Positions 10,091 to 22,361 of a DNA stretch of 64,000 nucleotides are shown here, piece by piece; position 1 is the first letter of the stretch, and the number at the start of each line of letters is the position of its first letter. Source of the stretch: Erythroxylum novogranatense (lineage: Eukaryota; Streptophyta; Magnoliopsida; Malpighiales; Erythroxylaceae); NCBI GenBank assembly GCA_029891385.1, contig CM057230.1, positions 39,899,858 through 39,963,857 on the forward strand, in the 5' to 3' direction. The position numbers and the translations under genes were made by a program. Under the pieces are notes generated by a model, which saw only the letters and a program-made list of their open reading frames with translations, did not search any database and was not told where the DNA came from.

Positions 10091-10747
10091 GTGAGTAACC
10101 TATATGATTTATCGATTATTAATTGTTTATATTTTGCATTTATAACACTGTGGAGAATAATGGTGGGCTTTGTGTTTGCTTATGCTGGTTCCGGACCGAA
10201 GGTGTCCGAGGTATTGGGAGAATATGACATAGAAGTGCTATATGTGATTTGGAATGTGATTAACTGTGAATTACTTGTGTGAATGTGGTAATTTGGGACC
10301 GAATATGATGTGAGTTTTGTTGTATATTGCCATGTGCATTCCATGCATAATGCATGATCAGTAATTGACAGTTGTGACTGGAGCAGCCACTGAGAGCTTA
10401 AATGTAACACCCCACTCCCGCAAGACCCGAACCCGATATCGATGGTGATATCTGAGTTCGTGCCCCGCGAGGGTGGCGTGCTAACCACTCATTCAGAAAT
10501 CGGTACATTATTCTTTTTTAAAACACATGTGCGGAATTCCATACCCAAATTGGGTACTCATTCAATCACATCCAATTTCAATACACACATTTTCAAAAGC
10601 CACTGAGGTCAATTTCACAAATACAAATAAACACTTTATTACAAAAATAAAGACATGTAATGCAGACACGAACTGATCCCGACTTCTGACCTTCACTTGA
10701 ATCCTGCAAACATACTCCCGTTTTACTAACGGGGTACTCTTCAATTC

Positions 10748-11514
10748 CTGAAAAATAATTGCAATGTTGGGTGAGTTTGCGAACTCAGTGAGAAACCATC
10801 ATCGATGGTTCACTCAACGCATGCATAACCAAACAATTCACATCTTATCACATATTATCACATTCCAAATTAACTCAGGCATTGCCAATTTGTACACATA
10901 TAAGGCGTATCACCTTTCACACTATTCACATACATATCGACACTGCACACACAAATCTTTTCCCATAATTTCCATTATTTTACTTTGAGTTGTGACTGGG
11001 CGCTTAACGGAACAGAATTCAGATACATTTAGGGAGTAGGAGAGCCCTCTGGGTATACACTGACTCCCCTAGAGCTCAAAGCTTGGTTCATTCACAGTAA
11101 TCACAATTTAAGCAAGTAGGAGAGCCCCCGGGGTATGCACTACTGCTCGCTCACATTAGGGATAGGAGAGCCCTCTGGGTATGCACTATTCCCTTTTCAC
11201 AATTGATGAGCTTATAGCTCCGATCAGAATATGCTCCTGTCATAACCGTTATTTATTAACCAATTATGGATTTCACAAGTTCATTCATATCTCAATAGAC
11301 AATACACATGTATCAAATCACATTTCCAATCATTTCACAGCAACATTCACGTGCAGTATACACATTTTGCACTTCAATATCACGTTCAAATACTTTGAAT
11401 ACCCGTGGTCCGAAATCAATCAAAACAAAAACATATATCCCTCCATTCTCTCCACATGGCGTACTGGTAAGATATTAAACACATAAAGGCTGAGGAATCA
11501 ACTAGGTTACTCAC
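10748..11514 (-). other. Putative intron 2 of LTR A leader
   Basis: The sense strand shows TTCAG|GTGAGTAACCTAG at 11514 and ATTATTTTTCAG|GAATTG at 10748 (767 nt). The right LTR has the same sites at 17839 and 17073 (there TTTTTTAG). The interval contains short hairpins such as GAGCTTATAGCTC and the pair of conserved hairpins at about 10770-10815. Splicing is inferred from motif and position only. Confidence 0.48.
11030..11190 (-). repeat. Three direct repeats in LTR A
   Basis: Units start near 11032, 11116 and 11163. Each reads approximately GGAGAGCCC(T/C)C(T/G)GGGTAT(A/G)CACT and is followed by a segment of 30-60 bases. The same three occur in the right LTR at about 17355-17510. They lie inside putative intron 2, where other families carry different hairpin repeats. 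Confidence 0.8.
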
Positions 11515-11577
11515 CTGAACTTCCTAGCTGTTTCCTGGAAGCTCCAGCACTGTCCGTGAATTATCGATCCATCGGCT
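11515..11577 (-). other. Putative 63-nt leader exon of LTR A
   Basis: The sense strand begins AGCCGATGG after TTTTTATAG and ends AGTTCAG before GTGAGTAACC. It contains GCTTCC and GGAAG separated by 12 bases, an inverted repeat just upstream of the donor. The right LTR has the same exon at 17840-17902, also 63 nt. Confidence 0.5.
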
Positions 11578-12149
11578 CTATAAAAATCAATTAATTTCAT
11601 TCATTACAAAATGCACGGTCAAAAATAATTAATGATGCACATGCCTTGAATAACAGATGTACTATGCCTATTCATGATTTTCCCGGTACCATTTTCCCCT
11701 TTCCACTTTCTTTTACTCAATGATCACTATCGGCTCATTTCGATTCAATAACATGCCGTAGAACTCACCAATTTCGTTTATACCAATTAGTTCCATTTGT
11801 CAATTCATATGCACTAACCGAAGCTCACAAGATCTGAAAACCAATTTTCATTTTGAACTAAATCAAATTCACTTAATAAAGACTCCAATTACACTGAATT
11901 CATATATTCGAAATTCTCATAATTATAACCCAATCATCAGGAAACTATCCTTAGGTTGCAATACAATCACATTCATAACTTCTTTCACTAAATGAGATCT
12001 CTAAAACCCGAATTCAAACTCTCATTCTTTTCCTTAATCATAAAACTCATTCACTAGATCATAGCAAATCAAACCTCACCTCAATTGGAGGTCTACACAA
12101 TTAGTTATACCTCAAAACTCCAATTAAAACACATCAGAAACTGTTCCTC

Positions 12150-12390
12150 GCCGCGACGCACAGACGCTCGTCGCGAAGTGCAGGAGTGGCTCGCCCATGA
12201 CGTCTGAGGCCGCCATGGCGGCGGCGTTTCCTTTGGGCTAGCCGCGACGTGAGGGAGAGGGCTCGCCGCGACGTCAATGATTCACGCTCACCGCGACGTC
12301 CCCACCTTGCTCGTCGCGACGTCTAAACACTTTCCTCGTCGCGACGTCTAAATATTTATTCGTCGCGATGTGCGACCCTGGTTAAATCTT
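12150..12390 (-). repeat. CpG-rich minisatellite in LTR A
   Basis: The core CTCGTCGCGACGT, or CTCGCCGCGACGT, recurs about seven times at roughly 24-bp spacing in a strongly AT-rich neighbourhood. The right LTR copy (18473-18710) has several core differences, many at CpG sites, and a rearranged middle. It lies inside putative intron 1. Confidence 0.88.
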
Positions 12391-13326
12391 CTCCGATTTT
12401 CCTCTTTCTCTCTCAAAATCCAGTATTAACTCAACTTAAACACTCAAATCTCTAACAATTAACCCCATGCATGCTTTAAACACAATAATAAACAACATGA
12501 AATCATATACTTACCAATCGAAGCTCAATCCCTAAACCTTAAAATCTCCGAAAATCTCTTCCAACCTCTAGCAATCACGGTGATCTCCATAGCCAAGCCC
12601 AACATCAACCTCTCTAAAGTTTCTAGCTAGTCTTCAACCACAATGAAGGAGAAACAAGCAAGAATCAAGAAGAAGACAGGAACGAAGATCACCGAGGAAG
12701 GAGAAAAGGGTTCGTGCCCTAGGAGAAGAGAATTCCTTTTCTCCTTTCGAAATTCTAAGGCATTTATAAGGCTAATTCCATATATCTCTTGTCCCCTTTT
12801 TCCTCATAATACAAAAAATTCTGTTACTCTTTTCACGATCATTTTCGGTCCAATTTGTCTCTAAATTTCAATGGCTCGACATATTTAAACTCTTAAATCA
12901 TATTTCTAATTTCCATAGCCATAGGACAATTATTTCGGTCCTATTTAGTCAATCGGTCCGCCACTCGGAGAATTTCCGGTCCGGACATTTTCTCCGAATT
13001 ATTCCAGAAACTTATCCTAATGATCACTGTCACTTTGCGATCACTCTAACACAGTTCCAATTCCACCATTCACACCCAATTATTCCATAATTCACAATAT
13101 ATCATAATCCAATCTAATTATCTCACACATTCATAGTTCAAATCATTTACAAAATCAAATGTCGGGAAAAGTCACGAATGCATGTACCTATATGTGCATG
13201 TGCCAAATGACTCAGTCCTCTACAATCAGAGGCCAAATAAATGTTCACATCAGAAATATGAAATGCAAATTACTAGCCTAACCAAATTGACCCATATACC
13301 CTTCCCATTGGGGTCAGGATGTTACA

Positions 13327-16300
13327 ATTCTCCCCTCCTTACAAAAATTTCGTCCTCGAAATTTCATATACGATTGATCAGGGAGGCAGGGCAATTGTTC
13401 CGATCGCTAAATACTGTTTCCCACTTATTTCACTATATAGCCAATTTCTGCCAAATAACTGAAATCAATACTATCAATCACTCTTTATCTTTTCTCTAAC
13501 TTTACATAGTCTCATTGTTTCCTCAAGATCACTCGGCAATTCTTTACTTTCGATATCGATAATACATATGTCAGATCATAACAATATTTTCAAATTCTGA
13601 CCATGTAACTTTTTACGAAACCGAATCATCTTTTAGGTTTTCAACTGACTTACCAATCCTTAATTCTATTTACACCACATCCACAGAGAGGCCACTTTTA
13701 ACTAATTTAGCTTTCCCAATTCACCTTTATCTCATCTTAGTGTATCTTAATGAGGCGATACACTTGAAACACTTCATTTATCGCTAGCGCACTACATCTC
13801 TATAGCGTTTAAAACAAGAATCTTGTAAGGTTCCAATAACCTCAATATAATCAATTTGACTTATTGACATTAACTTTAATTTCTTAACCCTCATACAAAA
13901 TCCAAATGGTGTCACCAATATACAATTGATATACACTCATTCAATTTGAGCTGTACATCAATCTCATGTCCCTAGAACTCCAAAATATCAATATCACATT
14001 TATCTCCAATAGTCAAATCATTGGTTACTCACACCTATAATCATTCGATTTAACACGCTAAACTATCAATTCCTCTTTCGATTTGCTCGTATTAAACCAT
14101 AATACTCTAATCGCTTTCGCGATTTCTCTAATGATTTTCGATAACATTCGCAAATGTCAATACCTTAATTTGGTCTTTGTCGATCTTTTTAAATATACAC
14201 ACCAGTTTCGGAATTCCAATAACAAATAATACTTTCTTTTTGCCCCATTTGCTAGCTCGACGATTTTTAATCAGTCATACAATCAAAACCTTATCGCTCA
14301 AATTGCGATCATCTCATTTGAATTTCCTTTTCAATCCATTTAATTTCATGACTAGCATAATTTGAATTATTCAATCGCTTAATTATTTTCAAATCTTTCG
14401 AATTCACAAAATACCTCTATCACTATTGATTTGCACATTCATAGACATCTTCAATTGTTTCTGTACAATTTTTGTCTCCAAGCTTTTAGAGCAACACTCA
14501 TTACAACAGATCTCAAATCATCAATCACAATACAGCCCATGAAGTTTTACTTGTCCCAAGGTACAAAAATCACTTTACACACTTTCATCAGATTACAGTA
14601 TAACCTTTACTGGGACATTTCAGTATATAATGCAAAATCTCCAAATCCCGTATACATATATAAGTCCCTAACAATTTCGCATTGTATCCATACCCTATCG
14701 TCATTAAGTCTCCCAATCCCATTTTGAATAATAATTCATCCACTATTTATTCAATCAAGGTCAAATTCACTCTTATGAAGTTCGCATAGATACAATTTCC
14801 TCATCGTGCGATTTATCTTCTTTACTTTTCAAATGCATTTAATCGATCATCGATGATCTTCATCATTCCCAATCTAAATGCACTCAAGACACTTTACTTT
14901 CAAGTAGCACAATACTATTAGGGCATTGTCACCTCAGACAATTTCAATCCAAAATTCCTTATACCGTTGATCAATTTGTATAACTCTTTAAATATCAAAA
15001 GTCTCCAATGAGGAACGATTTTCTTATAATTTTCTCAATTCCATCACAACATATTCGACATATGTTCCTTTTACCCTAATTTCTCCACATAACCCAATTT
15101 ATTTGCAATAGGTCCTTCACTGCGTTAAATAAACATTCATCAAATCAATTTCAGTATTTTCAGCACATAATTACACAAACCATACACGAATCTATTTTCT
15201 CCTCATATTCGCAATTACTATTTTCTTAATGTTCAGTAATTCTCTTACATAATTAGATTAATCTCATCATCATAATGAAAGCATTTTTACCTCTTACGCC
15301 GAGTCTCGCTAGAATTAAGACTCCAAATTAACTTGTAATTCATTTCAAATTTATCTCTATACTGATCCTTGCATTGATTACTATTTAATTGAATCATTCG
15401 AGCAACTTAATCCAATTCAGGTAAATTCTTCTTTGTAAGTAGATTTCTTACTATTTTCATCAATACTACTTATGAAATTCCTCAATATCACAGTCATCAC
15501 ATTTCTTGTCAGTCATTCTCTATGCCACAGGACTCGGTTTCCAACCATACACAATATCCCATGCAGATCAATCTATGCCATAATCCATATCATCGAACAT
15601 CCTTTTAATACCGCTCAATGAGGTCCGCATCAAGAAAAATCATTGCATCGATGTACCAATTAGTCATTTACACTAAGGATACACAATACTCTCTTTTGCA
15701 CCTATCCTCACTCGTGAGGATTATATCATGATCAAGTCCTCAACATGTAACAATTTCAATTCATTCCCAATAAATCACTATAATCATCACATCTTATTTG
15801 AAAATGTATTCTCATCAATTTACCCATTAATAGCTTATACTACTAAGAACTCTTTAATCACATTTAACTTTAGATAACCTTTCTCTTTTTGGTACCACAT
15901 TAACAGTCTCCCTTCTTTCTCAATTGATTTCTCATAAACACTTTCTTTTCTCATTCGAACTTTATACACTACAATCATCCCCTTAATTTACTTCTCATGC
16001 CATCTCCACATACACGAGACAATTTCGGTTAATATTTTCACTTACCATGGGGCTCCCATAATCGGTGTGTATTCACTTAGGCAAATCAACTAAACCGGAA
16101 CATCTGTTTCACTTATCAGTATCATTGTCTTACCTCTCAATCTTTTCATTATTACATCGCACCCTTCTATTTTCACACTCAAAAGGCAACATCATATATA
16201 TACCATCATTCTTGATTTCTCTCTAATGTAATCGAGTCACAGTCATAAATCATTTTTCATAACACTCGTCACAGTAATCAATCTCAATTATAACCTTTCA

Positions 16301-16727
16301 TTCCATCCACATTATACACTTGTACTCTTGTCATTTCTATCATAGCTCTAATTTCCTCTATCAGTTCAGAACATATTCATATCTATCTCACAATCAAGGA
16401 TATATCGGGGGTATAACCCGGATATCGCCTTCCATAATGTATCCACTAGTACCAATACACTCAATCTTCATTTGTCAAATCGAATCATATACCTTTTTCC
16501 GATTTCATGATATCCACAACTGGCATTTATCCCATTCTGATATATCATCAATGGCCTCACAAATTCTAACGACTGAAACAATTGGTACAGGCTCCTACAT
16601 GTGACTCATATACTAGACAGGGGATCAGTTGTCACTGTCTGCCATGACATGACTTAAATGCATGTAACTTGACACATTTTTTAGAACGCCCATGTAAGAT
16701 TGTACTTCTGGGCTCTGATACCAAAAA
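13327..16727 (-). other. Element A internal domain, non-coding
   Basis: In 3.4 kb no frame longer than 98 codons was found and no gag or pol motif. The sense 3' end keeps AATTTCGAGGACGAAATTTT and a polypurine tract, the usual tail of gypsy pol. The first 150 bases after the primer-binding site align with those of element B (both carry GCATTT(A/G)AGTC and ACTGATCCC). The sense strand is C-poor and purine-rich. I see no further structure. Confidence 0.75.
16710..16723 (-). other. Element A primer-binding site
   Basis: The sense strand reads TGGTATCAGAGCCC, four bases from the 5' LTR edge at 16728. It complements the tRNA-Met 3' end. Confidence 0.9.
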
Positions 16728-19656
16728 TGTAACACCCCACTCCCGCAAGATCCAAACCCGATATCGATGGTGATATTCGAGTCCGTGCCCCGCGAGGGTG
16801 GCATGCTAACCACTCATTCAAAAATTGGTACATTATTCTTTTTTAAAACACATGTGCGAAATTCCATACCCAAATTGGGTACTCATTCAATCACATCCAA
16901 TTTCAATACACACATTTTCAAAAGCCACTGAGGTCAATTTCACAAATACAAATAAACACTTTATTACAAAAATAAAGACATGTAATGTATACATGAACTG
17001 ATCCCGACTTCTGACCTTCACTTGAATCCTGCAAACATACTCCCGTTTTACTAGCAGGGTACTCTTCAATTCCTAAAAAATAATTGCAATGTTGGGTGAG
17101 TTTGCGAACTCAGTGAGAAACCATCATCGATGGTTCACTCAACACATGCATAACCAAACAATTCACATCTTATCACATATTATCACATTCCAAATTAACT
17201 CAGGCATTGCCAATTTGTACACATATAAGGCGTATCACCTTTCACACTATTCACATACATATCGACACTGCACACACAAATCTCTTCCCATAATTTCTAT
17301 TTTTTTACTTTGAGTTGTGACTGGGCACTTAACGGAACAGAATTCAGATACACTTAGGGAGTAGGAGAACCCTTTAGGTATACACTAACTCCCCTCGAGC
17401 TCAAAGCTCGGTTCATGCACAGTAATCACATTTTAAGCAAGTAGGAGAGCCCCCGGGGTATGCACTACTGCTCGCTCACATTAGGGATAGGAGAGCCCTC
17501 TGGGTATGCACTATTCCCTTTTCACAATTGATGAGCTTATAGCTCCGATCAGAATATGCTCCATTCATAACCATTATTTATTAACCAATTATGGATTTCA
17601 CAAGTTCATTCATATCTCTATAGACAATACACATGTATCAAATCACATTTCCAATCATTTCACAGCAGCATTCACATGCAGTATACACATTTTGCACTTC
17701 AATATCACGTTCAAATACTTCGGACACCCGTGGTCTGAAATCAATCAAAACAAACACATATATCCCTCTATTTTCTCCACATGGCATAATGGTAAGATAT
17801 TAAACACATAAAGGCTGAGGAACCAACTAGATTACTCACCTGAACTTCCTAGCTGTTTCCTGGAAGCTCCATCACTGTCTGTGGATTATCGATCCATCGG
17901 CTCTATAACAATCAATTAATTTCATTCATTACAAAATGCACGGTCAAAAATAATTAATGATGCACATGCCTTGAATAACAGATGTACTATGCCTATTCAT
18001 GATTTTCCCGGTACCATTTCCCCCTTTCCACTTTCTTTTACTCAATGATCACAATCGGCTCATTTCGATTCAATAACATGCCGTAGAACTCACCAATTTC
18101 GTTTATACCAATTAGTTCCATTTGTCAATTCATATGCACTAACCGAAGCTCACAAGATCTGAAAACCAATTTTCATTTTGAACTAAATCAAATTCACTTA
18201 ATAAAGACTCCAATTACACTGAATTCATATATTCAAAATTCTCATAATTATAACCCAATCATCAGGAAACTATCCTTAGGTTGCAATACAATCACATTCA
18301 TAACTTCTTTCACTAAATGAGATCTCTAAAACCCGAATTCAAACTCTCATTCTTTTCCTTAATCATAAAACTCATTCACTAGATCATAGCAAATCAAACC
18401 TCACCTCAATTGGAGGTCTACACAATTAGTTATACCTCAAAACTCCAATTAAAACACATCAGAAACTGTTCCTCGCCGCGACGCACAGACGCTCGTCGCG
18501 ACGTGCAGGAGTGGCTCGCCATGACGTCTGACGCTTCGCCATGATTTAACGCTTCCTTCGGCTAGCCGCGACGTGAGGGAGAGGGCTCGTCGCGGCATCA
18601 ATGATTCACGCTCGCCGCGACGTCCCCACCTTGCTCGTCGCGACGTCTAAACACTTTCCTCATCGCGACGTCTAAATATTTATTCGTAGCGACGTGCGAC
18701 CCTGGTTCGTCTTCTCCGATTTCCTTTTTCCTCTTTCTCTCTCCAAAATCCAGTATTAACTCAACTTAAACACTCAAATCTCTAACAATTAACCCCATGC
18801 ATGCTTTAAACACAATAATAAACAACATGAAATCATATACTTACCAATCGAAGCTCAATCCCTAAACCTTAAAATCTCCGAAAATCTCTTCCAACCTCTA
18901 GCAATCACGGTGATCTCCATAGCCAAGCCCAACATCAACCTCTCTAAAGTTTCTAGCTAGTCTTCAACCACAATGAAGGAGAAACAAGCAAGAATCAAGA
19001 AGAAAACAGGAACGAAGATCACCGAGGAAGGAGAAAAGGGTTCGTGCCCTAGGAGAAGAGAATTCCTTTTTTCCTTTCGAAATTCTAAGGCATTTATAAG
19101 GCTAATTCCATATATCTCTTGTCCCCTTTTTCCTCATAATACAAGAAATTTTGTTACTCTTTTCATGATCATTTTCGGTCCAATTTGTCTCTAAATTTCA
19201 ATGGCTCGACATATTTAAACTCTTAAATCATATTTCTAATTTCCATAGCCATAGGACAATTATTTCGGTCTTATTCAGTCAATCGGTCCGCCACTCGAAG
19301 AATTTCCGGTCCAGACATTTTCTCCTAATTATTCCAGAAACTTATCCTAACGATCCTTTGCCACACTGCGATCACTCTAACACAGCCCAATTCCACCATT
19401 CACACCCAATTATTCCATAATTCACAATATATCATAATCCAATCTAATTATCTCACACATTCATAGTTCAAATCATTTATAAAATCAAATGCCGGGAAAA
19501 GTCACGAATGCATGTACCTATATGTGCATGTGCCAAATGACTCAGTCCTCTACAATCAGAGGCCAAATAAATGTTCACATCAGAAATATGAAATGCAAAT
19601 TACTAGCCTGACCAAATTGACCCATATACCCTTCCCATTGGGGTCGGGATGTTACA
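16728..19656 (-). repeat. Element A 5' LTR
   Basis: Nearly identical to 10403-13326 apart from scattered substitutions and a rearranged CpG minisatellite (18473-18710). It is bounded on the right by the TTAAA target duplication. It carries the same predicted splice sites (donor 18844, exon 17840-17902, acceptor 17073). Confidence 0.93.
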
Positions 19657-19661
19657 TTAAA

Positions 19662-20372
19662 GCTCAACGTATTTGGGCCTCGAGCCCATAGTGCTTCAGA
19701 GCCTCAGGCTCAACGAATAATGCGCCCTTGTTGGGACAGTTTAGGCGCTCGGTCATAACAACGTAATTTTTTGAAAAAGGGTCACATACGCATTACATAT
19801 ACATTTGACTGAACATCTGTGATTTGAGTGAAAAGCCAAAGGCTTTATGTTCATGTAAGTAATCATGTGGTACATATGAATGAGTTGTTATGCTATACTG
19901 TGATTGTTTGACTATGCATGAATTGGGTGAACCATCGATGATGGTTCCTCACTGAGTTCGCAAACTCACCCAAAATTGCAAATTATTTTTTAGGACCGAG
20001 AGAGTAGACTCCTAGCTCTAGAGAGAGACTTTTCCTGCTGTGTAGATTATGTTAGCAAGAGAAGTCATGACACACAGGTCGGTCAGCTGGGATCTTTTGG
20101 GGATGACCTAGTTAGGCTTTTTGTACTAAATTTCTTTTGGAATATTGTACAGACAGTGAAAAATAGACAGATGTGAAAATTACTGCTTTTGATGATATGA
20201 AATAAGAAAAATTTATGGTTCCAAAAATTAATGATTTTCATATTGATGCTTTATGATTATTGATGCCATGTAAAGTGTTAATGATTGCTTGTAGCGCACC
20301 CTTTTCGTAAGATATGTATCGGGATGACCTACGAGCGTCCCGATGTATACCCTATGATAAGGGGGTGCTACA
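19662..20372 (+). repeat. Solo LTR H, right part
   Basis: This continues H after the TTAAA duplication of element A. It has hairpins such as GGGCCTCGAGCCC and GAGCCTCAGGCTC near 19675-19710, then AACCATCGATGATGGTT and GAGTTCGCAAACTC (about 19930-19970). A putative acceptor TTTTTTAG|GACC lies at 19993. The LTR ends GTGCTACA, followed by the ATGGT duplication. Confidence 0.85.
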
Positions 20373-21480
20373 ATGGTAATGGGCCCATTCAATCACAAAT
20401 GCAGGAGTCTCCTCTTTCGCAGGAGTAAGTGTCTGCTCTATTAGATCCGAGGATGTTTCAGGCATTTGCTTAGGCCTTTGCTCAGGTCATAGGTCAGATG
20501 CCGTAATCTTTTCCTCCAACCTCAGTCAAGAAGGGGAAACATTTTGATAAGATCAGGAAGTATGGGGTAGTGGATTTCTATGGGACAACAGATCCGAAAG
20601 AAGCTGAGACCTGATTGAGAAAGACCGAGAGGATACTAGGTCAGATGGAGTCTAAAGATGATGAGAAAGGCGTGTATTTTGCAAGCTTGCTATAGGGAGA
20701 TGCTCTACATTGGTGGGAGAGTGTGCTAGGGAGCTAGATGAGACTACCAGTGCTGACATAGAAGGACTTCTTAACTACTTATAAAAAGAAGTACCTATTT
20801 GAGGTGTACATCTAGAAGAAGCAGAGAGAGTTTCTGGGTCTCACCCAGAGGGAGATGAAGATGAGCAAATATAAGCACCAATTTACACAATTGGTCTAAT
20901 ATGCAGCTAAGTTAATAATAAGCGAAGTGGCTAAGTACTAAAGGTTTGAAGCGGGACTGCATCTAGCTATCAGGAGAAAGTGGTGGTGTAGAATTTTTGT
21001 GATTTTCAACAACTAGTTGAAACTACTTTGAGGGTTGAAAACATTGAGAACATAAAAAGTGCTATCAACAAAAAGAGAAAGGGGAGAGAATAGTTTAAGA
21101 GGAAAGGTGGTGCTCCTGGGCCAGAGAGGAGTGTCAAGACCTTCCCTGTGCAGTCTGAGGAGAGGAGCAGTGGGGCAAGCAGCTCCAAGTCGATAAGGAC
21201 TTCTACTGTTTCTCATCAAGCCTCAACGACAGGAGGCAGTAGAAGAGGAAAGGGGGATAAGTCTTTTGTATCTAAGTGCAATCATTAAGGTAAGTTCTAT
21301 GGAGGGGAATGCTACAGGTTGACTGGAGCTTGTTTCAAATGTGTAGAAAAGGGGCATATGGCTAGAGAGTGTTCGCGGTATGCAAGAAGAGAGGGAACAT
21401 AGATGCAAGTTTTGAAAAGAACTGAGGCAGTGGTCACAAGATTGCAACTGAAATAGGCAGCTTTGATGTAATTAGGAGGG
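20373..21480 (+). pseudogene. Element E gag, second fragment, with CCHC knuckle
   Basis: The frame continues from 7044. It shows KKGKHFDKIRKYGVVDFYGTT (the start of the Retrotrans_gag domain), GDALHWWESV, LTQREMKMSKYKHQF and, at about 21335-21375, the zinc knuckle CFKCVEKGHMARECS (CX2CX4HX4C intact). Gag builds the particle and binds RNA. At least eight in-frame stops, mostly TAG or TGA where CAG, CGA or TGG codons are likely, break it. The zinc knuckle and the domain order with protease next match gypsy chromovirus gag. Confidence 0.85.
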
Positions 21481-21881
21481 TGAATCCTTCAAGACCAGGG
21501 GGACAAGCACCAGTTAGAGTGTTTGCAATGATACGGGAGGACGTAGAGACCGCTCCAAAAGTTGTGACTAGTATGTTTAAATTATTTGATGATGATGTTG
21601 TGATTGTTTTGATTGATCCAAGTTCTACCCACTCCTTTGTTTCATCTGGTAGAACTGTGTAAGGTAGAGATTTGAGCCCATTGGATAGTCCTTTGATGGT
21701 GACTACTCCATTCGGACAGTATATCATGATCAGTCAATTTTATAGAGACTGTGAGATACATATCGATTAGGGACACATAGTGGTGGATTTAATGCCATTG
21801 AAGATGGGAGGATTAGATGTAATTTTGGGTATAGACGCCTTAGAGAAATATAATGCCAACTTAGATTGAAAACAGAAGATA
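21481..21881 (+). pseudogene. Element E aspartic protease
   Basis: The frame contains VFAMIREDVETAPKVV, TSMFKLFDDDVVIVLIDPSSTHSFVS and, later, LGIDALEKYNA. The active-site motif is D-P-S-S-T-H-S-F, where gypsy elements usually have D-S-G-A/S-T-H-S-F. The glycine is therefore not at its usual place and the enzyme is unlikely to be active. Stops follow at 21661, 21768 and about 21867. It lies between gag and RT as expected. Confidence 0.82.
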
Positions 21882-22361
21882 GTGGAGTTTGAGTTGGATA
21901 ATGGAAGAAAGGTGATGTTTATGGAAGACATAAAATTTAGCTCATCGAGGATTGATTCAGCTTTGATGGCAAAGAAAATGATGAGGAACGGGTGTGAAAC
22001 ATTTTTGACCTATTTGATAGACACGAGGGCAGATAGAGGGAGGTTAGAAGATATGCTAGTGGTCAAGGAATTCTTGAATGTCTTTCCCGAGGAGTTACCA
22101 GGACTACCACCTCCTAGGGAGATTGAATTTCTCATTGAGCTTCTTCCAGGCATAATTTCATTTTGGATTATGCTTTATAGAATGGCTCCGGTAGAATTGA
22201 AGGAGCTTAAAGAGCAATTAGAGGAGTTGTTGGAGAAAGGTTATATTAGGCCGAGCTCTTAACCTTGGGAAGCTTCGATCCTTTTTGTGAAGAAAAAAGA
22301 CGAATCATTGCGAATGTATGTGGATTGTAGGAAGCTCAACAATGTCACCATTAAGAATAGA
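21882..22361 (+). pseudogene. Element E reverse transcriptase, N-terminal part
   Basis: Readable from MEFELDNGRKVMF through VVKEFLNVFPEELPGLPPPREIEF, the usual start of gypsy RT, to YRMAPVELKELKEQLEELLEKGYIRPS. A TAA then interrupts before PWEASILFVKKKDESLRM and DCRKLNNVTIKNR. Element C is inserted at 22362 and the frame resumes at 49944 with [13 protein letters not shown], which is contiguous in RT. ATAGA flanks both sides. Confidence 0.9.

Larger units (their letters stand above)
10403..13326 (-). repeat. Element A 3' LTR
   Basis: On the plus strand it runs from TGTAACACCCCACTCCCGC to GGGGTCAGGATGTTACA. Read on the minus strand it carries the predicted leader: TATA-like CCTTATAAATGC (12760-12771), donor at 12514, acceptor at 11578, a 63-nt exon (11515-11577), donor at 11514 and acceptor at 10748. 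It also has a CpG minisatellite (12150-12390) and three copies of a GTAGGAGAGCCC..GGGTATGCACT unit at 11030-11190. Confidence 0.92.
10403..19656 (-). mobile_element. Element A: complete two-LTR non-autonomous gypsy-type element
   Basis: Two nearly identical LTRs (10403-13326 and 16728-19656, 2,924 and 2,929 bp) flank a 3.4-kb internal domain. TTAAA lies on both sides (10398-10402 and 19657-19661). A primer-binding-site complement at 16710-16723 beside the right LTR sets the minus orientation, and a polypurine complement (TCTCCCCTCCTTAC) follows the left LTR. No gag or pol can be recognised inside, so it must be mobilised in trans, like a LARD (large retrotransposon derivative). The close LTR match suggests a fairly recent insertion into solo LTR H. 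Confidence 0.93.
7045..20372 (+). mobile_element. Solo LTR H (about 4.07 kb) interrupted by element A
   Basis: H starts TGTAACATCCCATCACC at 7045 and ends GGGGGTGCTACA at 20372. It is flanked by ATGGT (7040-7044) and ATGGT (20373-20377), the 5-bp target duplication. Without element A and its duplication (10403-19661) it is 4.07 kb, with no primer-binding site, gag or pol, so it is a solo LTR left by LTR-LTR recombination. The ends resemble those of A, B and G (TGTAACATCCC, often a gypsy LTR start in plants). A CT-rich leader lies at 7650-7810. The predicted splice layout is described under separate entries. Confidence 0.92.

Noticed and set aside
12643..12864. A 73-codon frame present in both A LTRs (also 18973-19194)
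   Set aside because: It is antisense to element A, lies over its predicted leader, and is conserved only because the LTRs are duplicates.
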